From Candidatus Villigracilis affinis (lineage in GTDB: Bacteria; Chloroflexota; Anaerolineae; Anaerolineales; Villigracilaceae), in the NCBI GenBank assembly GCA_016718275.1, contig JADKEA010000011.1, positions 62,001-126,000 of the forward strand: a stretch of DNA of 64,000 nucleotides, read 5' to 3'. Below, in pieces: positions 1 to 7,870 of the stretch. The position numbers were made by a program, and so were the translations under genes. Under the pieces are notes generated by a model. That model ran no database searches. It saw only the letters and a program-made list of their open reading frames with translations, and had not been told where the DNA came from. The stretch's first letter is position 1; each line of letters opens with the position of its first letter.

Positions 1-246
1 AACCCATGCAAAATGATCGCCCCGACCCTCGAGAAGCTGGCGCAGGAACAGGAAGGCAAACTGATCGTGGCAAAGATCAACACGGATGAACACCCGCAAT
101 GGATGCAGAAGTTTGGCATTCAGGGCATCCCGACCCTGTTGTTCATTTCAGGCGGCAAAGTGGTGCATCGTCAGGTTGGCGCATTACCAGAACGCATGTT
201 ACGTGATGTTGTAAACCAGTTTATGGAAGTGATCAGCAATAATTAG
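1..246 (+). CDS. Thioredoxin, C-terminal part (5' end outside window)
   Basis: This is a thiol-disulfide oxidoreductase of the thioredoxin fold. Frame 1 opens with Asn-Pro-Cys-Lys-Met, which is the second half of a W-C-x-P-C-K active site, so the window begins just after the first redox Cys codon. It continues with the family's second strand, the cis-Pro loop (GIQGIPTLLFISGG) and the final helix. About 81 residues are present, and some 25-35 N-terminal residues should lie upstream. The middle residue of the motif is Asn instead of the usual Gly (CNPC if the missing residue is Cys). The lipoprotein gene follows after 26 bp with an AAGGAA ribosome site, so the two may be co-transcribed. A start at the internal Met at 13 would remove the active site and is not credible. 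Confidence 0.88.
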   Translation, partial: NPCKMIAPTLEKLAQEQEGKLIVAKINTDEHPQWMQKFGIQGIPTLLFISGGKVVHRQVGALPERMLRDVVNQFMEVISNN

Positions 247-272
247 CTGGGGGCAGATCAAGGAAACGGGCC

Positions 273-977
273 ATGAAAAAATATTTTTTTCTATTCACCG
301 TGCTTAGCCTTACTTTAAGCGCGTGTATGCCTGCCCTGCCTGCAATCTTTCAGCCAGAGGCAGCCAACAGCCCCATTCCAACATCCGTCTCTGACGCAGA
401 TCTTCAAGCAACTGCCGCCGTCATTTCACAGCAGACCCTGGAAGCCCTGCCCTCTCCTACGCTCGCACCCAGCCATACGCCTGTGGTTTCGACAAACACA
501 AGTACTCCCACGCAGCCAACGCCCACAGAAACAGTGAATCCCATCCTGTTGACATTGACCGCCACCCTGGGAACAGGCACGGTGACCGCAGGAACGACCA
601 TTCCAGGAACACCGGGGACGCCTGGAACGTCAACAAGTACGCCAAACCCCGCATTCAGCGCCACACCGACTGAAACGCTCCACCCGCAGCTGTATGGTAC
701 AATGCCGCCCAGCCTGCCTTCCGGGTACATCAACCTCATCAATGAATCAAGAGCCGAGGTATATGTTTCCCTGCAATGCACCACCAAGGATGGCTTTGTG
801 ACGATCATCGAATATCCAGTTGGCCGAAGGGTTGCAACCGATGCCCCAGCCGGTGAATATATTTATGTAGTGTGGGTCGGTGGAAACAAGATCACAGGAG
901 AGTTTGGTTTGGGCGCATCACAGACCCTGACCATGACCATCTTCAAGGATCGAGTCGCAATAAAATCGAAGTTGTAA
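273..977 (+). CDS. Thr/Pro-rich lipoprotein, function unknown
   Basis: The 234-residue secreted protein has a type II signal peptide: MKKYFFLF, a hydrophobic core, and the lipobox LSAC with Cys at about residue 18. A low-complexity Thr/Pro/Ser linker follows at roughly residues 55-135. The C-terminal domain of about 95 residues (from YGTMPPSLPSGYINL) looks like a small beta-sandwich. The linker resembles the spacers in the TadE-like proteins further along the window. An AAGGAA ribosome site precedes the ATG. I do not recognise the C-terminal domain. The next gene encodes a protein with the same plan, so the pair may be divergent duplicates. Confidence 0.75.
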   Translation: MKKYFFLFTVLSLTLSACMPALPAIFQPEAANSPIPTSVSDADLQATAAVISQQTLEALPSPTLAPSHTPVVSTNTSTPTQPTPTETVNPILLTLTATLGTGTVTAGTTIPGTPGTPGTSTSTPNPAFSATPTETLHPQLYGTMPPSLPSGYINLINESRAEVYVSLQCTTKDGFVTIIEYPVGRRVATDAPAGEYIYVVWVGGNKITGEFGLGASQTLTMTIFKDRVAIKSKL

Positions 978-1014
978 CAAGTTGTATTCAAACAAACAAT
1001 AAAATGGAGAAAAA

Positions 1015-1632
1015 ATGTTGAAAAGAATTTTACCCATCCTGCTCGCGCTTTCCGTGTTGTTAACGGCCTGTGGTGCGCAAGGAACCCCCACCATGGCACC
1101 CGCTGACGTGGAAGGCACAGCCGTGTCCTCCGCATGGACGATGGTCGCCGCGACCCAGATGGCTATTCCCACCGCCACAGCTCTTCCCCCCACAGAAACT
1201 CCCGCCCCCACCCCCCTGCCGACATTCACTCCTCCGCCCTTGTTGGATTTGCCGACTGCTACCTTGTTCAACCTGCCCACCCCTACAACGGTCTCAGCAG
1301 CGGATGACTGCAATCATCCTTTGAATGTTGGTGAAGCCGGTGAAACAAACCGCATGCGCGTGGAAAATGCCAGCGGCGGTACGATTGCATGGTTATCGTT
1401 GAATCTTTCCAAGAACGCGTTTGGTCAATGCGGCGCTTTATCCTGGAGCAACATTGGTAATGGCGGAAAATTTATCGTCGACCTTCCCAAGGGTATCTGG
1501 TGGGCATATGCTGGAATTACCTTCAAGAATGGTTCCAGCAGCAATGCCTCCGGGTCTTTTGAAATCCGCCCTGGCGATGAAGACCTTCTGAGAATCATTG
1601 TTGGAAAAGAAGTCATCAACGTCCATCCGTAA
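1015..1632 (+). CDS. Thr/Pro-rich lipoprotein, function unknown
   Basis: The 205-residue secreted lipoprotein has the signal peptide MLKRILPILLALSVLLTAC, with a clear lipobox (LTAC, Cys 19). A Thr/Pro-rich linker covers about residues 50-100. The C-terminal domain begins near DDCNHPLNVGEAGE and alternates polar and aromatic residues (IWWAYAGITF), as expected for a beta-sheet domain. It has two Cys that could pair. A GGAG ribosome site lies upstream. It has the same architecture as the preceding lipoprotein and sits 37 bp after it, so one transcript is likely. The strong stem-loop at 1676-1705 ends it. Function is unknown. Confidence 0.75.
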   Translation: MLKRILPILLALSVLLTACGAQGTPTMAPADVEGTAVSSAWTMVAATQMAIPTATALPPTETPAPTPLPTFTPPPLLDLPTATLFNLPTPTTVSAADDCNHPLNVGEAGETNRMRVENASGGTIAWLSLNLSKNAFGQCGALSWSNIGNGGKFIVDLPKGIWWAYAGITFKNGSSSNASGSFEIRPGDEDLLRIIVGKEVINVHP

Positions 1633-1675
1633 TATAAAATGTGGATTGAATTCCGCATTCAAAAATAAACAAAAA

Positions 1676-1706
1676 AGAAGCCGCGAAATTCGCGGCTTCT
1701 TTTTTG
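1676..1706. terminator. Bidirectional intrinsic terminator
   Basis: An 11-bp GC-rich stem (GAAGCCGCGAA paired with TTCGCGGCTTC, 1677-1687 with 1689-1699) is flanked by an A run on the left and a T run on the right. It can therefore stop transcripts from both the lipoprotein gene on + and murA on -. Confidence 0.9.
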
Positions 1707-1709
1707 TTT

Positions 1710-2990
1710 TTACTCCTGTTCGCGGGTGATTTTTGCGCCGAGCATGCGGAGTTTTTCATCCACTTTTTCGTAGCCGCGCTCGATCTGGCTGATATTTCGA
1801 ATCTTGGATGTTCCCTTTGCGGCTAGAGCGGCAAGTAACAATGCCATCCCTGCGCGGATATCGGGGCTTTCGAGTTTCTCTCCATAAAGCCGTGTGGGGC
1901 CTTGAATCAAAACACGATATGGGTCGCAAAGGATGATGCGCGCGCCCATCCCCACCAGCTTATCTGTAAAATACATGCGGCCTGAAAACATCCAATCATG
2001 GAACAGCACCGAGCCCGAGGCTTGAGTCGCCACGGTGATGGCGATGCTCATCAAGTCAGTTGGGAAGGCAGGCCAAACATTCGTTTTGATCTCGGGGACA
2101 GCCCCATCCAAATCTGACGCAATCACCAAGTTTTGTTCGGAGGGCACAAACAGGTCATTACCCTCCACCTTCCAATGAACGCCCAATCTATGGAAGACCT
2201 GGCCGACCATTTCAAGGTGCTGAACCCCCGCATTGCGGATGCGAATCTCGCCACGGGTGACAACTGCCGCGCCGACGTAACTGACCACTTCCAACAAGTC
2301 GGGGCCGATGGTAAATTCCCCGCCTTTTAGTTGAGAAACACCCGTAATGTGCAGGGTGTTCGAGCCAATGCCCTCGATCTTTGCGCCGAGGATGTTCAAG
2401 AACTGACAAACTTCCTGAACATGCGGCTCCGAAGCTGCGTTGCGGATCAGGGTTTGACCTTTGGCAAGCACGGCCGCCATGATCGCATTTTCCGTTGCGG
2501 TTACGCTCGCTTCATCCAAAAGAATGTCAGCGCCGTGCAGGTGCTCCGCTTCGAATTCGAAGACGCGGTCATAGGTCACTTTTGTCCCCAGCGCGCGCAA
2601 CGCGAGGATATGTGTATCCAAACGACGACGCCCAATCACGTCCCCGCCGGGAGGCGGCAAACGAAGGGTGCCGGCACGCGCAACCACAGGCCCGGCGATG
2701 AGAATCGATGCGCGGATTCGACGACACAGGTCCGGGTCCAGATGAGATGCGACCAGTTCCTTCGTCGTGATCTGCCATGTATTCGTGTCCAGATCCTCCA
2801 CTTGGGAACCGAGACTCTCGATCAACTTCCGCATAACCTGCACGTCTCTGATCTGCGGTACATTGCGCAAAATGACAGGTTCGGATGTGAGCAGGCACGC
2901 GGCCAAAAGAGGCAGTGCTGCATTTTTATTCCCCGATGGGGTTACTTCACCTCGGAGCGGATGCCCCCCTTCAATTACGAATTCTTCCAT
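1710..2990 (-). CDS. murA: UDP-N-acetylglucosamine 1-carboxyvinyltransferase (Asp-type)
   Basis: MurA transfers enolpyruvate from phosphoenolpyruvate to UDP-GlcNAc, the first committed step of peptidoglycan synthesis, in the cytoplasm. The protein is 426 residues, normal for the family, and runs collinearly from the N-terminal GNKNAALPLLAA motif to the C-terminal IERGYEKVDEKLRMLGA. The mobile active-site loop reads LPPPGGDVIGRR. The residue that is Cys115 in E. coli is here Asp117. Asp-type MurA enzymes, as in Mycobacterium and Chlamydia, stay active but are not alkylated by fosfomycin. A GAGGAGA ribosome site precedes the ATG at 2990. The neighbouring prepilin peptidase is divergent. Confidence 0.95.
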   Translation of the reverse strand: MEEFVIEGGHPLRGEVTPSGNKNAALPLLAACLLTSEPVILRNVPQIRDVQVMRKLIESLGSQVEDLDTNTWQITTKELVASHLDPDLCRRIRASILIAGPVVARAGTLRLPPPGGDVIGRRRLDTHILALRALGTKVTYDRVFEFEAEHLHGADILLDEASVTATENAIMAAVLAKGQTLIRNAASEPHVQEVCQFLNILGAKIEGIGSNTLHITGVSQLKGGEFTIGPDLLEVVSYVGAAVVTRGEIRIRNAGVQHLEMVGQVFHRLGVHWKVEGNDLFVPSEQNLVIASDLDGAVPEIKTNVWPAFPTDLMSIAITVATQASGSVLFHDWMFSGRMYFTDKLVGMGARIILCDPYRVLIQGPTRLYGEKLESPDIRAGMALLLAALAAKGTSKIRNISQIERGYEKVDEKLRMLGAKITREQE

Positions 2991-3082
2991 TTGTTATGGT
3001 CTCCTCAGAATGCCTTCAGAATTGAAAGGTAGTATAAAACATTTCAAGAAAACATTACAGTTCGCTTACACCGATTAGGGCT

Positions 3083-3112
3083 TTGGACGATGAATGTAAT
3101 TGGAATTATAAT
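3083..3112 (+). promoter_or_regulatory. Promoter for prepilin peptidase, probably leaderless
   Basis: TTGGAC (3083-3088), an 18-bp spacer, then a perfect TATAAT (3107-3112). The ATG at 3121 is only 8 nt beyond the -10 box and no ribosome site is visible, so the transcript probably starts at or next to the start codon. Confidence 0.65.
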
Positions 3113-3120
3113 CATCTGAA

Positions 3121-3909
3121 ATGTCATTTACTGTGATAGTATCCATACTGTTCGGATGGCTTGCCGGATTGCTCATAAACTATCTCGCCGATGTCCTGCC
3201 GCTTACGCGCCGTTTCAGTCAACCAGCATGCCCGCACTGCAACGTCTCATTTGCCTGGCAGGATTATCTTTTATTCAAACCCTGCACAAATGGCCATCCC
3301 CGCAGCGCCCGCCCCTGGGTTGTGCAACTTGTGATCGTAGTCATCAGCATCTACTCCTGGCTGAATCCGCCGTCCAAAATTGGCTATGCACTCGGCATGA
3401 TCTTACTGGTCTACTTCGGCATCGTCTTCGTGATCGATCTGGAGCACCGCCTTATCCTTCACCCCACCAGCATTTTCGGCGCGGTATTTGGGCTAATCAT
3501 CGGTACGATCGCTCACGGAATCGGTCCCACCCTGTGGGGTGGACTCGGCGGCTTTGTGATTATGATCGCGCTTTATTATTTCGGTGTGCTCTTTGCCCGC
3601 ATACGAACCCGACGCCTTATTGCCGCCGGACAGGAGCCCGATGATGAGGAAGCGCTCGGTGCAGGTGATGTCATCCTAATCACCATCCTCGGATTTATCC
3701 TTGGCTGGCCGCTGATCTGGTTCGGTTTTCTTTTGGGTGTTTTGCTCGGCGGCTTCTTCAGTTTATTGATCATTGCCTGGCTGGTGATCGGCAGGCAATA
3801 CAAACAAAATGCCATGATGATGTTCATTCCATACGGTCCCTACTTCGTTGCCAGTGCATTCCTGGTCGTATTTTTTCCAAAATTCCTTGCGATGATCGTG
3901 CCCGGATGA
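3121..3909 (+). CDS. Prepilin peptidase, A24 family (PilD-like)
   Basis: This membrane aspartic protease removes the leader of prepilins and pseudopilins; some members also N-methylate the new N terminus. The 262-residue protein is strongly hydrophobic, with about seven or eight membrane segments. Near residues 36-60 is a cytoplasmic loop with Cys residues (PACPHC and FKPC), as in the zinc-binding loop of PilD-type enzymes. The two catalytic aspartates are visible: FVIDLEHRLI after the third hydrophobic stretch, and GAGDV (GxGD motif) in the second half. It stands directly before the TadE/TadG-like genes, whose products carry N-terminal hydrophobic segments, so those are plausible substrates or partners. 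Confidence 0.9.
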   Translation: MSFTVIVSILFGWLAGLLINYLADVLPLTRRFSQPACPHCNVSFAWQDYLLFKPCTNGHPRSARPWVVQLVIVVISIYSWLNPPSKIGYALGMILLVYFGIVFVIDLEHRLILHPTSIFGAVFGLIIGTIAHGIGPTLWGGLGGFVIMIALYYFGVLFARIRTRRLIAAGQEPDDEEALGAGDVILITILGFILGWPLIWFGFLLGVLLGGFFSLLIIAWLVIGRQYKQNAMMMFIPYGPYFVASAFLVVFFPKFLAMIVPG

Positions 3910-4039
3910 TCCTCAGGTAGGAATATAGGTTGATGGCTTGCACCCACTAAAAAGAGTAGTATATGTATGTGATCGAATCGCGAAGGACGATGGTTTCGCA
4001 AAGCTAAAAAAGAAAATCCCTGGCCCCAAACCAAGTTTG

Positions 4040-5203
4040 ATGAAAAAAGCTGGCAAAATGAAACGATTTATCTTCTCAAAAAATAAAAAGACACGCGCGC
4101 AGGCAATGGTCGAGTTCATGCTCGCCTTGCCGATTTTGCTCATCATTCTTTACGGTCTCATCGAGGTTGGACGGCTGGCATTCATCTTTTCATCCACTGC
4201 AAACGCTTCCCGCCAGGCCGCACGCTATGGAGCTGCTTCCGGCGAGATCAACGATGTTGCCTTTTATCAGGATTGTGACGGCATCCGCGATGTTGCCTAC
4301 GAGTCTGCATTTATCATTGAGTTTGAAAACATTAACATCACTTATGACCGCGGCGTGGATGAAGACGGAAATCAGATTCCCATTTCAGGTGTAGAACCCA
4401 ATCCAGATGAAGACACCTGCCCCATCGACCCCGGCGTCATCCGCAACGGTGACAGGATCATCGTGCAGGTCTCGGCGATTTACGAGCCGATCATTACCGC
4501 AGGCCCCATTGAACCTATCGAGATTGTTTCCTCCAGCGCGCGTTCATTCCTGATCTCTGTTCCCATCGTTGGGTCGGCGTTGCCCACCGGATTCTCTCCA
4601 GAAACCAGTACACCATCCCAGGTGCCTACAAGCGCCTTCACAACCTTCACACCAACCTTCGCGGTCTCCCCCACCTACACATTCATCCCGCCCTCGGTGC
4701 TGACGAACACACCAGACCCCAACATCACCCCTACCAATACAGTTCCGCCTACACTGACCTTCACACCATCACGAACACCACTGCCGACTTCCACAGCAAG
4801 CGTTACCCCCACTGCGATCAGTTGTAACGGCCTGACCGGTGTATCCCACGGTCCGCTCGAATTCAAAGACAACATCATGACGATGACCATCGACAACCAA
4901 ACTGGTCACACGCTCATCACAGCCAGTATCTACCTTGAATGGAATCATGACTCAGGTCATGGCGAAGGCAGCGATCTCAGCTTGCAGCTTAGGCGCGTTG
5001 AACTTGCGAACCAACCATGGAACGGCGAAATTTATGCGCCATCCGCCTACATCCCAGCTTTTTACCCAACCATTCCACCCGGCGAATCGACCGTCCGATT
5101 CATATTCCATCAAGACTACCTCCAGACCGACGGCACCGAAAGAATCATCGTGAATATCGGCACGCCCGGATGTATCAACTACCCCGTGGATTCGAGCCGC
5201 TAA
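4040..5203 (+). CDS. TadE-like pseudopilin with Thr/Pro-rich stalk
   Basis: The N-terminal basic stretch followed by RAQAMVEFMLALPILLIILYGLIEVGRLAF is the TadE/TadG signature: a conserved Glu inside a membrane anchor. After an extracytoplasmic domain (about residues 55-180), a Thr/Pro-rich low-complexity region (about 183-263) leads to a C-terminal beta-rich domain of about 125 residues with two Cys. Family members are minor components of Flp/Tad pili or related secretion systems. The start is uncertain: the frame is open back to a TTG at 3938, with ATGs at 4040 and 4058. I chose 4040 because it leaves a short basic N-tail before the anchor, as in the neighbouring paralogues. The C-terminal domain is not recognised. 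Confidence 0.8.
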   Translation: MKKAGKMKRFIFSKNKKTRAQAMVEFMLALPILLIILYGLIEVGRLAFIFSSTANASRQAARYGAASGEINDVAFYQDCDGIRDVAYESAFIIEFENINITYDRGVDEDGNQIPISGVEPNPDEDTCPIDPGVIRNGDRIIVQVSAIYEPIITAGPIEPIEIVSSSARSFLISVPIVGSALPTGFSPETSTPSQVPTSAFTTFTPTFAVSPTYTFIPPSVLTNTPDPNITPTNTVPPTLTFTPSRTPLPTSTASVTPTAISCNGLTGVSHGPLEFKDNIMTMTIDNQTGHTLITASIYLEWNHDSGHGEGSDLSLQLRRVELANQPWNGEIYAPSAYIPAFYPTIPPGESTVRFIFHQDYLQTDGTERIIVNIGTPGCINYPVDSSR

Positions 5204-5216
5204 GGATTCACACGGA

Positions 5217-5684
5217 ATGAAAGCAAAAGTAGTCACACGCCGTGAGCGCGGCCAAAGCCTGGTAGAACTTGCCATCAGCCTGCCCGTCATTCTTCTTTTA
5301 TTGTTGGGCACGCTGGATTTTGGCATGGCTATCTTTTCCTATTCCATGCTGAGAGACGCAGCACAGGAAGGCGCCTTCTACGGATCCTTCAACCCGGCCA
5401 GCAAGGAAGCTATCGAAAACCGCGCCCGTTACATTTCACCGCGCGGCGAAGACGAGATCTTTTCATCTCCTGTCGACCTCACAAATCCCGACCTGGTCCA
5501 GGTGGATGTGGATGCGCTCGGGCAGGCCTGTCAGGGCATCACAGATGGAACCATCAACAGCATGCGCGTCACTGTGACATACAACTACCCGATCATGATG
5601 CCCATTATTGGACCGTTATTCGGTTCAACCATCCCGCTAACTGGTACAGCCACGAATATCATTCTCCAACCCGCATGCCCATGA
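5217..5684 (+). CDS. TadE-like pseudopilin
   Basis: A short (155-residue) TadE-family protein. The N-terminal RRERGQSLVELAISLPVILL leads into a single membrane helix, with the conserved Glu in the VEL motif. About 120 extracytoplasmic residues follow, with two Cys (QACQG and the terminal PACP) that could form a disulfide. It lies 13 bp after the previous TadE-like gene and its stop overlaps the start of the TadG-like gene by about 10 bp, so the three are translated from one message. It lacks the Thr/Pro stalk of its neighbour. Confidence 0.85.
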   Translation: MKAKVVTRRERGQSLVELAISLPVILLLLLGTLDFGMAIFSYSMLRDAAQEGAFYGSFNPASKEAIENRARYISPRGEDEIFSSPVDLTNPDLVQVDVDALGQACQGITDGTINSMRVTVTYNYPIMMPIIGPLFGSTIPLTGTATNIILQPACP

Positions 5685-6943
5685 ATCGTAAATTAGCATT
5701 CAACTTTAAAAATAGCGAACGCGGACAGGCGATCATTGTGATCGTCTTCGCGATCATCGGCATCGTCGGCATATCCTCCCTCGCCATTGACGGGAGCAAC
5801 GCCCTCGTCGACCGCCGAAGATCAGAGACCGCCGCATCCGCCGCCGCGCTGGCTGGTGCCCTGGCCCGCATCGAAGGCAGGGATTGGCGCGCCTCGGCGC
5901 TCGCTGCCGCAAAAATGAACGGATACAACAACGACGGCGAAAACAGCACCGTCGAATTGAATACGCCTCCGGTCAACGGCCCCTATACCGGGGATGCAGA
6001 ATATATCGAAGTTATCGTCACCTCACACATGCGGACCTATTTCGGATCCATCATCGGCATTCCTGTGATTACAAGTGTGGGCTATGCGGTTTCGCAGACC
6101 AAGCCCGCCGAATACGGTCAGATGTTTGACGGCTTCGCGCTGGTAAGCCTCGCGCCGCACAGCGACTGCACAAAAAAACGATCCTTCTGGCTCCACAATG
6201 AACCCACCATCGTCCTCGAAGGCGGCGGGATTTTCGTCAACTCGGATAACGATGAATGCGCGTTTTTACAGGAAGGCAGCGGCAGTATCCGCGTGCAGGA
6301 TGAAAGCCCGATCACAGTTGTCGGCGGGGCAAGCGTACAAAAAGCACAACTCATCAGCCCGGCGATCGTCCAGCCGGGAGCAATTCCGATTTCCTACCCG
6401 CCAGCCTTTCAGATGCCAAAGGTAGGCTGCGGTTCCAAGATCGCCACCGTGGATTTACTGGCCGGCACGATGACTTCCGGCAACTACGAAGAACCCGGTG
6501 ACTTTCCCCCGGAAGGTGTGCATGACCTTGAAAGCGGCATCTACTGCATCACCGGTGACGTGGTCATCGGTGGAGGATCCCGCCTCACGGGTAATGGGGT
6601 CACGTTTATCGTCGAGCAGGGTGAAGTGCGGATCAGCGCCGAAGCCGAGGTGCAACTATCCGCCCCAAAGAATGGAAATTCCGCTGGTTTGTTGATCTAC
6701 ATGCCGCTCGACAATCACAGCCGCATCGCCCTGAACGGCAATACGGAAACCTCCTTTACCGGCACGATCCTGGCTCCCTCCGCCGACATCCGCCTGAATG
6801 GACCAGACTCCAAGCACGGATTTCACAGCCAGATCATCGGCTATTACATTGAAGTGGACGGGCAAAGCAAAATCGTGCTCAAGTATCAGGATGAAGATAA
6901 CTACGACGCCTACAAGATGCCCGAGGTGATCCTGGTTCAATAG
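5675..6943 (+). CDS. TadG-like protein with C-terminal beta-helix-like domain
   Basis: The 422-residue protein opens with NSERGQAIIVIVFAIIGIVGISSLAIDGSNALVDRR, the TadG-type anchor with the Asp-Gly-x-Asn motif. An Ala-rich helix (ETAASAAALAGALAR) follows. The large second half alternates Gly/Asn turns and short strands (GGGSRLTGNGVTFIVEQGEVRISAEAEVQL) that read like a right-handed beta-helix or polymer-type fold, and I see no vWA motif. The ATG at 5675 overlaps the end of the upstream gene; an in-frame ATG at 5681 is equally possible. Probable role: surface component of a Tad-like apparatus. The function of the beta domain is unknown. Confidence 0.8.
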   Translation: MPMNRKLAFNFKNSERGQAIIVIVFAIIGIVGISSLAIDGSNALVDRRRSETAASAAALAGALARIEGRDWRASALAAAKMNGYNNDGENSTVELNTPPVNGPYTGDAEYIEVIVTSHMRTYFGSIIGIPVITSVGYAVSQTKPAEYGQMFDGFALVSLAPHSDCTKKRSFWLHNEPTIVLEGGGIFVNSDNDECAFLQEGSGSIRVQDESPITVVGGASVQKAQLISPAIVQPGAIPISYPPAFQMPKVGCGSKIATVDLLAGTMTSGNYEEPGDFPPEGVHDLESGIYCITGDVVIGGGSRLTGNGVTFIVEQGEVRISAEAEVQLSAPKNGNSAGLLIYMPLDNHSRIALNGNTETSFTGTILAPSADIRLNGPDSKHGFHSQIIGYYIEVDGQSKIVLKYQDEDNYDAYKMPEVILVQ

Positions 6944-7059
6944 ATTTTGAGCCTCAAAAGGCTTCCCAGCTTGTCCATTGGCGGATATACAGGAGCAGCT
7001 GGCTCATCGAAGCCAAGGTTTTTCTTACAAATCTGTTAGCGTTGCAGCATACTTGCACG

Positions 7060-7089
7060 ATGACAGGTGCCTTTCGAATGGGATATAAT
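7060..7089 (+). promoter_or_regulatory. Candidate promoter for the second TadE/TadG block
   Basis: ATGACA (7060-7065), an 18-bp spacer and TATAAT (7084-7089) lie in the 283-bp gap between the two TadE/TadG blocks. The next start codon is at 7227, which would leave an untranslated leader of about 130 nt. I see no other feature in this gap. Confidence 0.5.
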
Positions 7090-7226
7090 GTATCTGGTAA
7101 AAGCGCACAAAACTGTGCAACTCATTCCCCCAGCATCACAGCCAAAGACAATACACCCTCCCGTACTTATGTCGGATATATCTTTTGATGGAAAATAACT
7201 AAAATAATCTATTATCGAGATTAATC

Positions 7227-7856
7227 ATGAAAAAGGTATTTACAAAACTATTTTTGCATAAGGACGCGCAGCCTCGCAAGACCAAATCCCCTGGTCAAAG
7301 CTTGGTGGAGTTTGCAGTTGCCCTGCCGTTATTGATCTTCATCATTGGGGCGATGATGGAGTTCGGTTTCATTTTGAATTTTTACCTTTCCCTGCTGGAT
7401 GCCACCCGTGGAGCCGCACGCTACGCAAGCCTTGCCAACCCGCTCAACGCGGACGGCACAGACGATATGAATTACTACATCACAACCGCCGAACTGGTAC
7501 GAACTGAACTGGATCCACCGAACACCACCGAAGGGCGCAGACTGATTCTCGACCCTGCAACCGATGGGGTCATCGTCACTGTCTATTGCGTGATAGGTGG
7601 TACTGTTGCCACACGCTATCCTGATACAGGTTCATATAATACAAACCCAAGTGTAATTGCATCTGCTTTTACAACAGCAGATATTGAGAATACCTACATT
7701 GACGGCGCTCCCGATGCCGGTCTTGTACTTGTAGAAGTCTATTATGGGTATCGTCCGGTGCTCGGATTATTCTACAATGGCAAGATCACGCTGCGCGCCC
7801 ATTCCATCATGCCTGCCAATGCAGCCGACCCCCTGCCAGGCACGGGTTGTCAGTGA
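7227..7856 (+). CDS. TadE-like pseudopilin
   Basis: A 209-residue TadE-family protein with a basic N-tail (about 30 residues), then GQSLVEFAVALPLLIFIIGAMMEFGF. The membrane anchor with its conserved Glu is followed by LLDATRGAARYAS, the usual helix after the anchor. The extracytoplasmic region of about 130 residues has few Cys and no Thr/Pro stalk. It is the first gene after the candidate promoter at 7060-7089. The vWA-type TadG gene starts immediately after its stop. Confidence 0.85.
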   Translation: MKKVFTKLFLHKDAQPRKTKSPGQSLVEFAVALPLLIFIIGAMMEFGFILNFYLSLLDATRGAARYASLANPLNADGTDDMNYYITTAELVRTELDPPNTTEGRRLILDPATDGVIVTVYCVIGGTVATRYPDTGSYNTNPSVIASAFTTADIENTYIDGAPDAGLVLVEVYYGYRPVLGLFYNGKITLRAHSIMPANAADPLPGTGCQ

Positions 7857-7870
7857 GGAAGAGAGATCCT

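Noticed and set aside
404..808. Long minus-strand reading frame rich in Val and Gly opposite the lipoprotein linker
   Set aside because: It is the mirror of Thr/Pro codons (ACN/CCN give GTN/GGN on the other strand). The same happens opposite the TadE stalks at 4480-4896, 10204-10470 and 10858-11229.
2331..3032. 233-codon plus-strand frame opposite murA
   Set aside because: Antisense to a conserved enzyme, Cys/Arg-rich as shadows often are, with no supporting motif.
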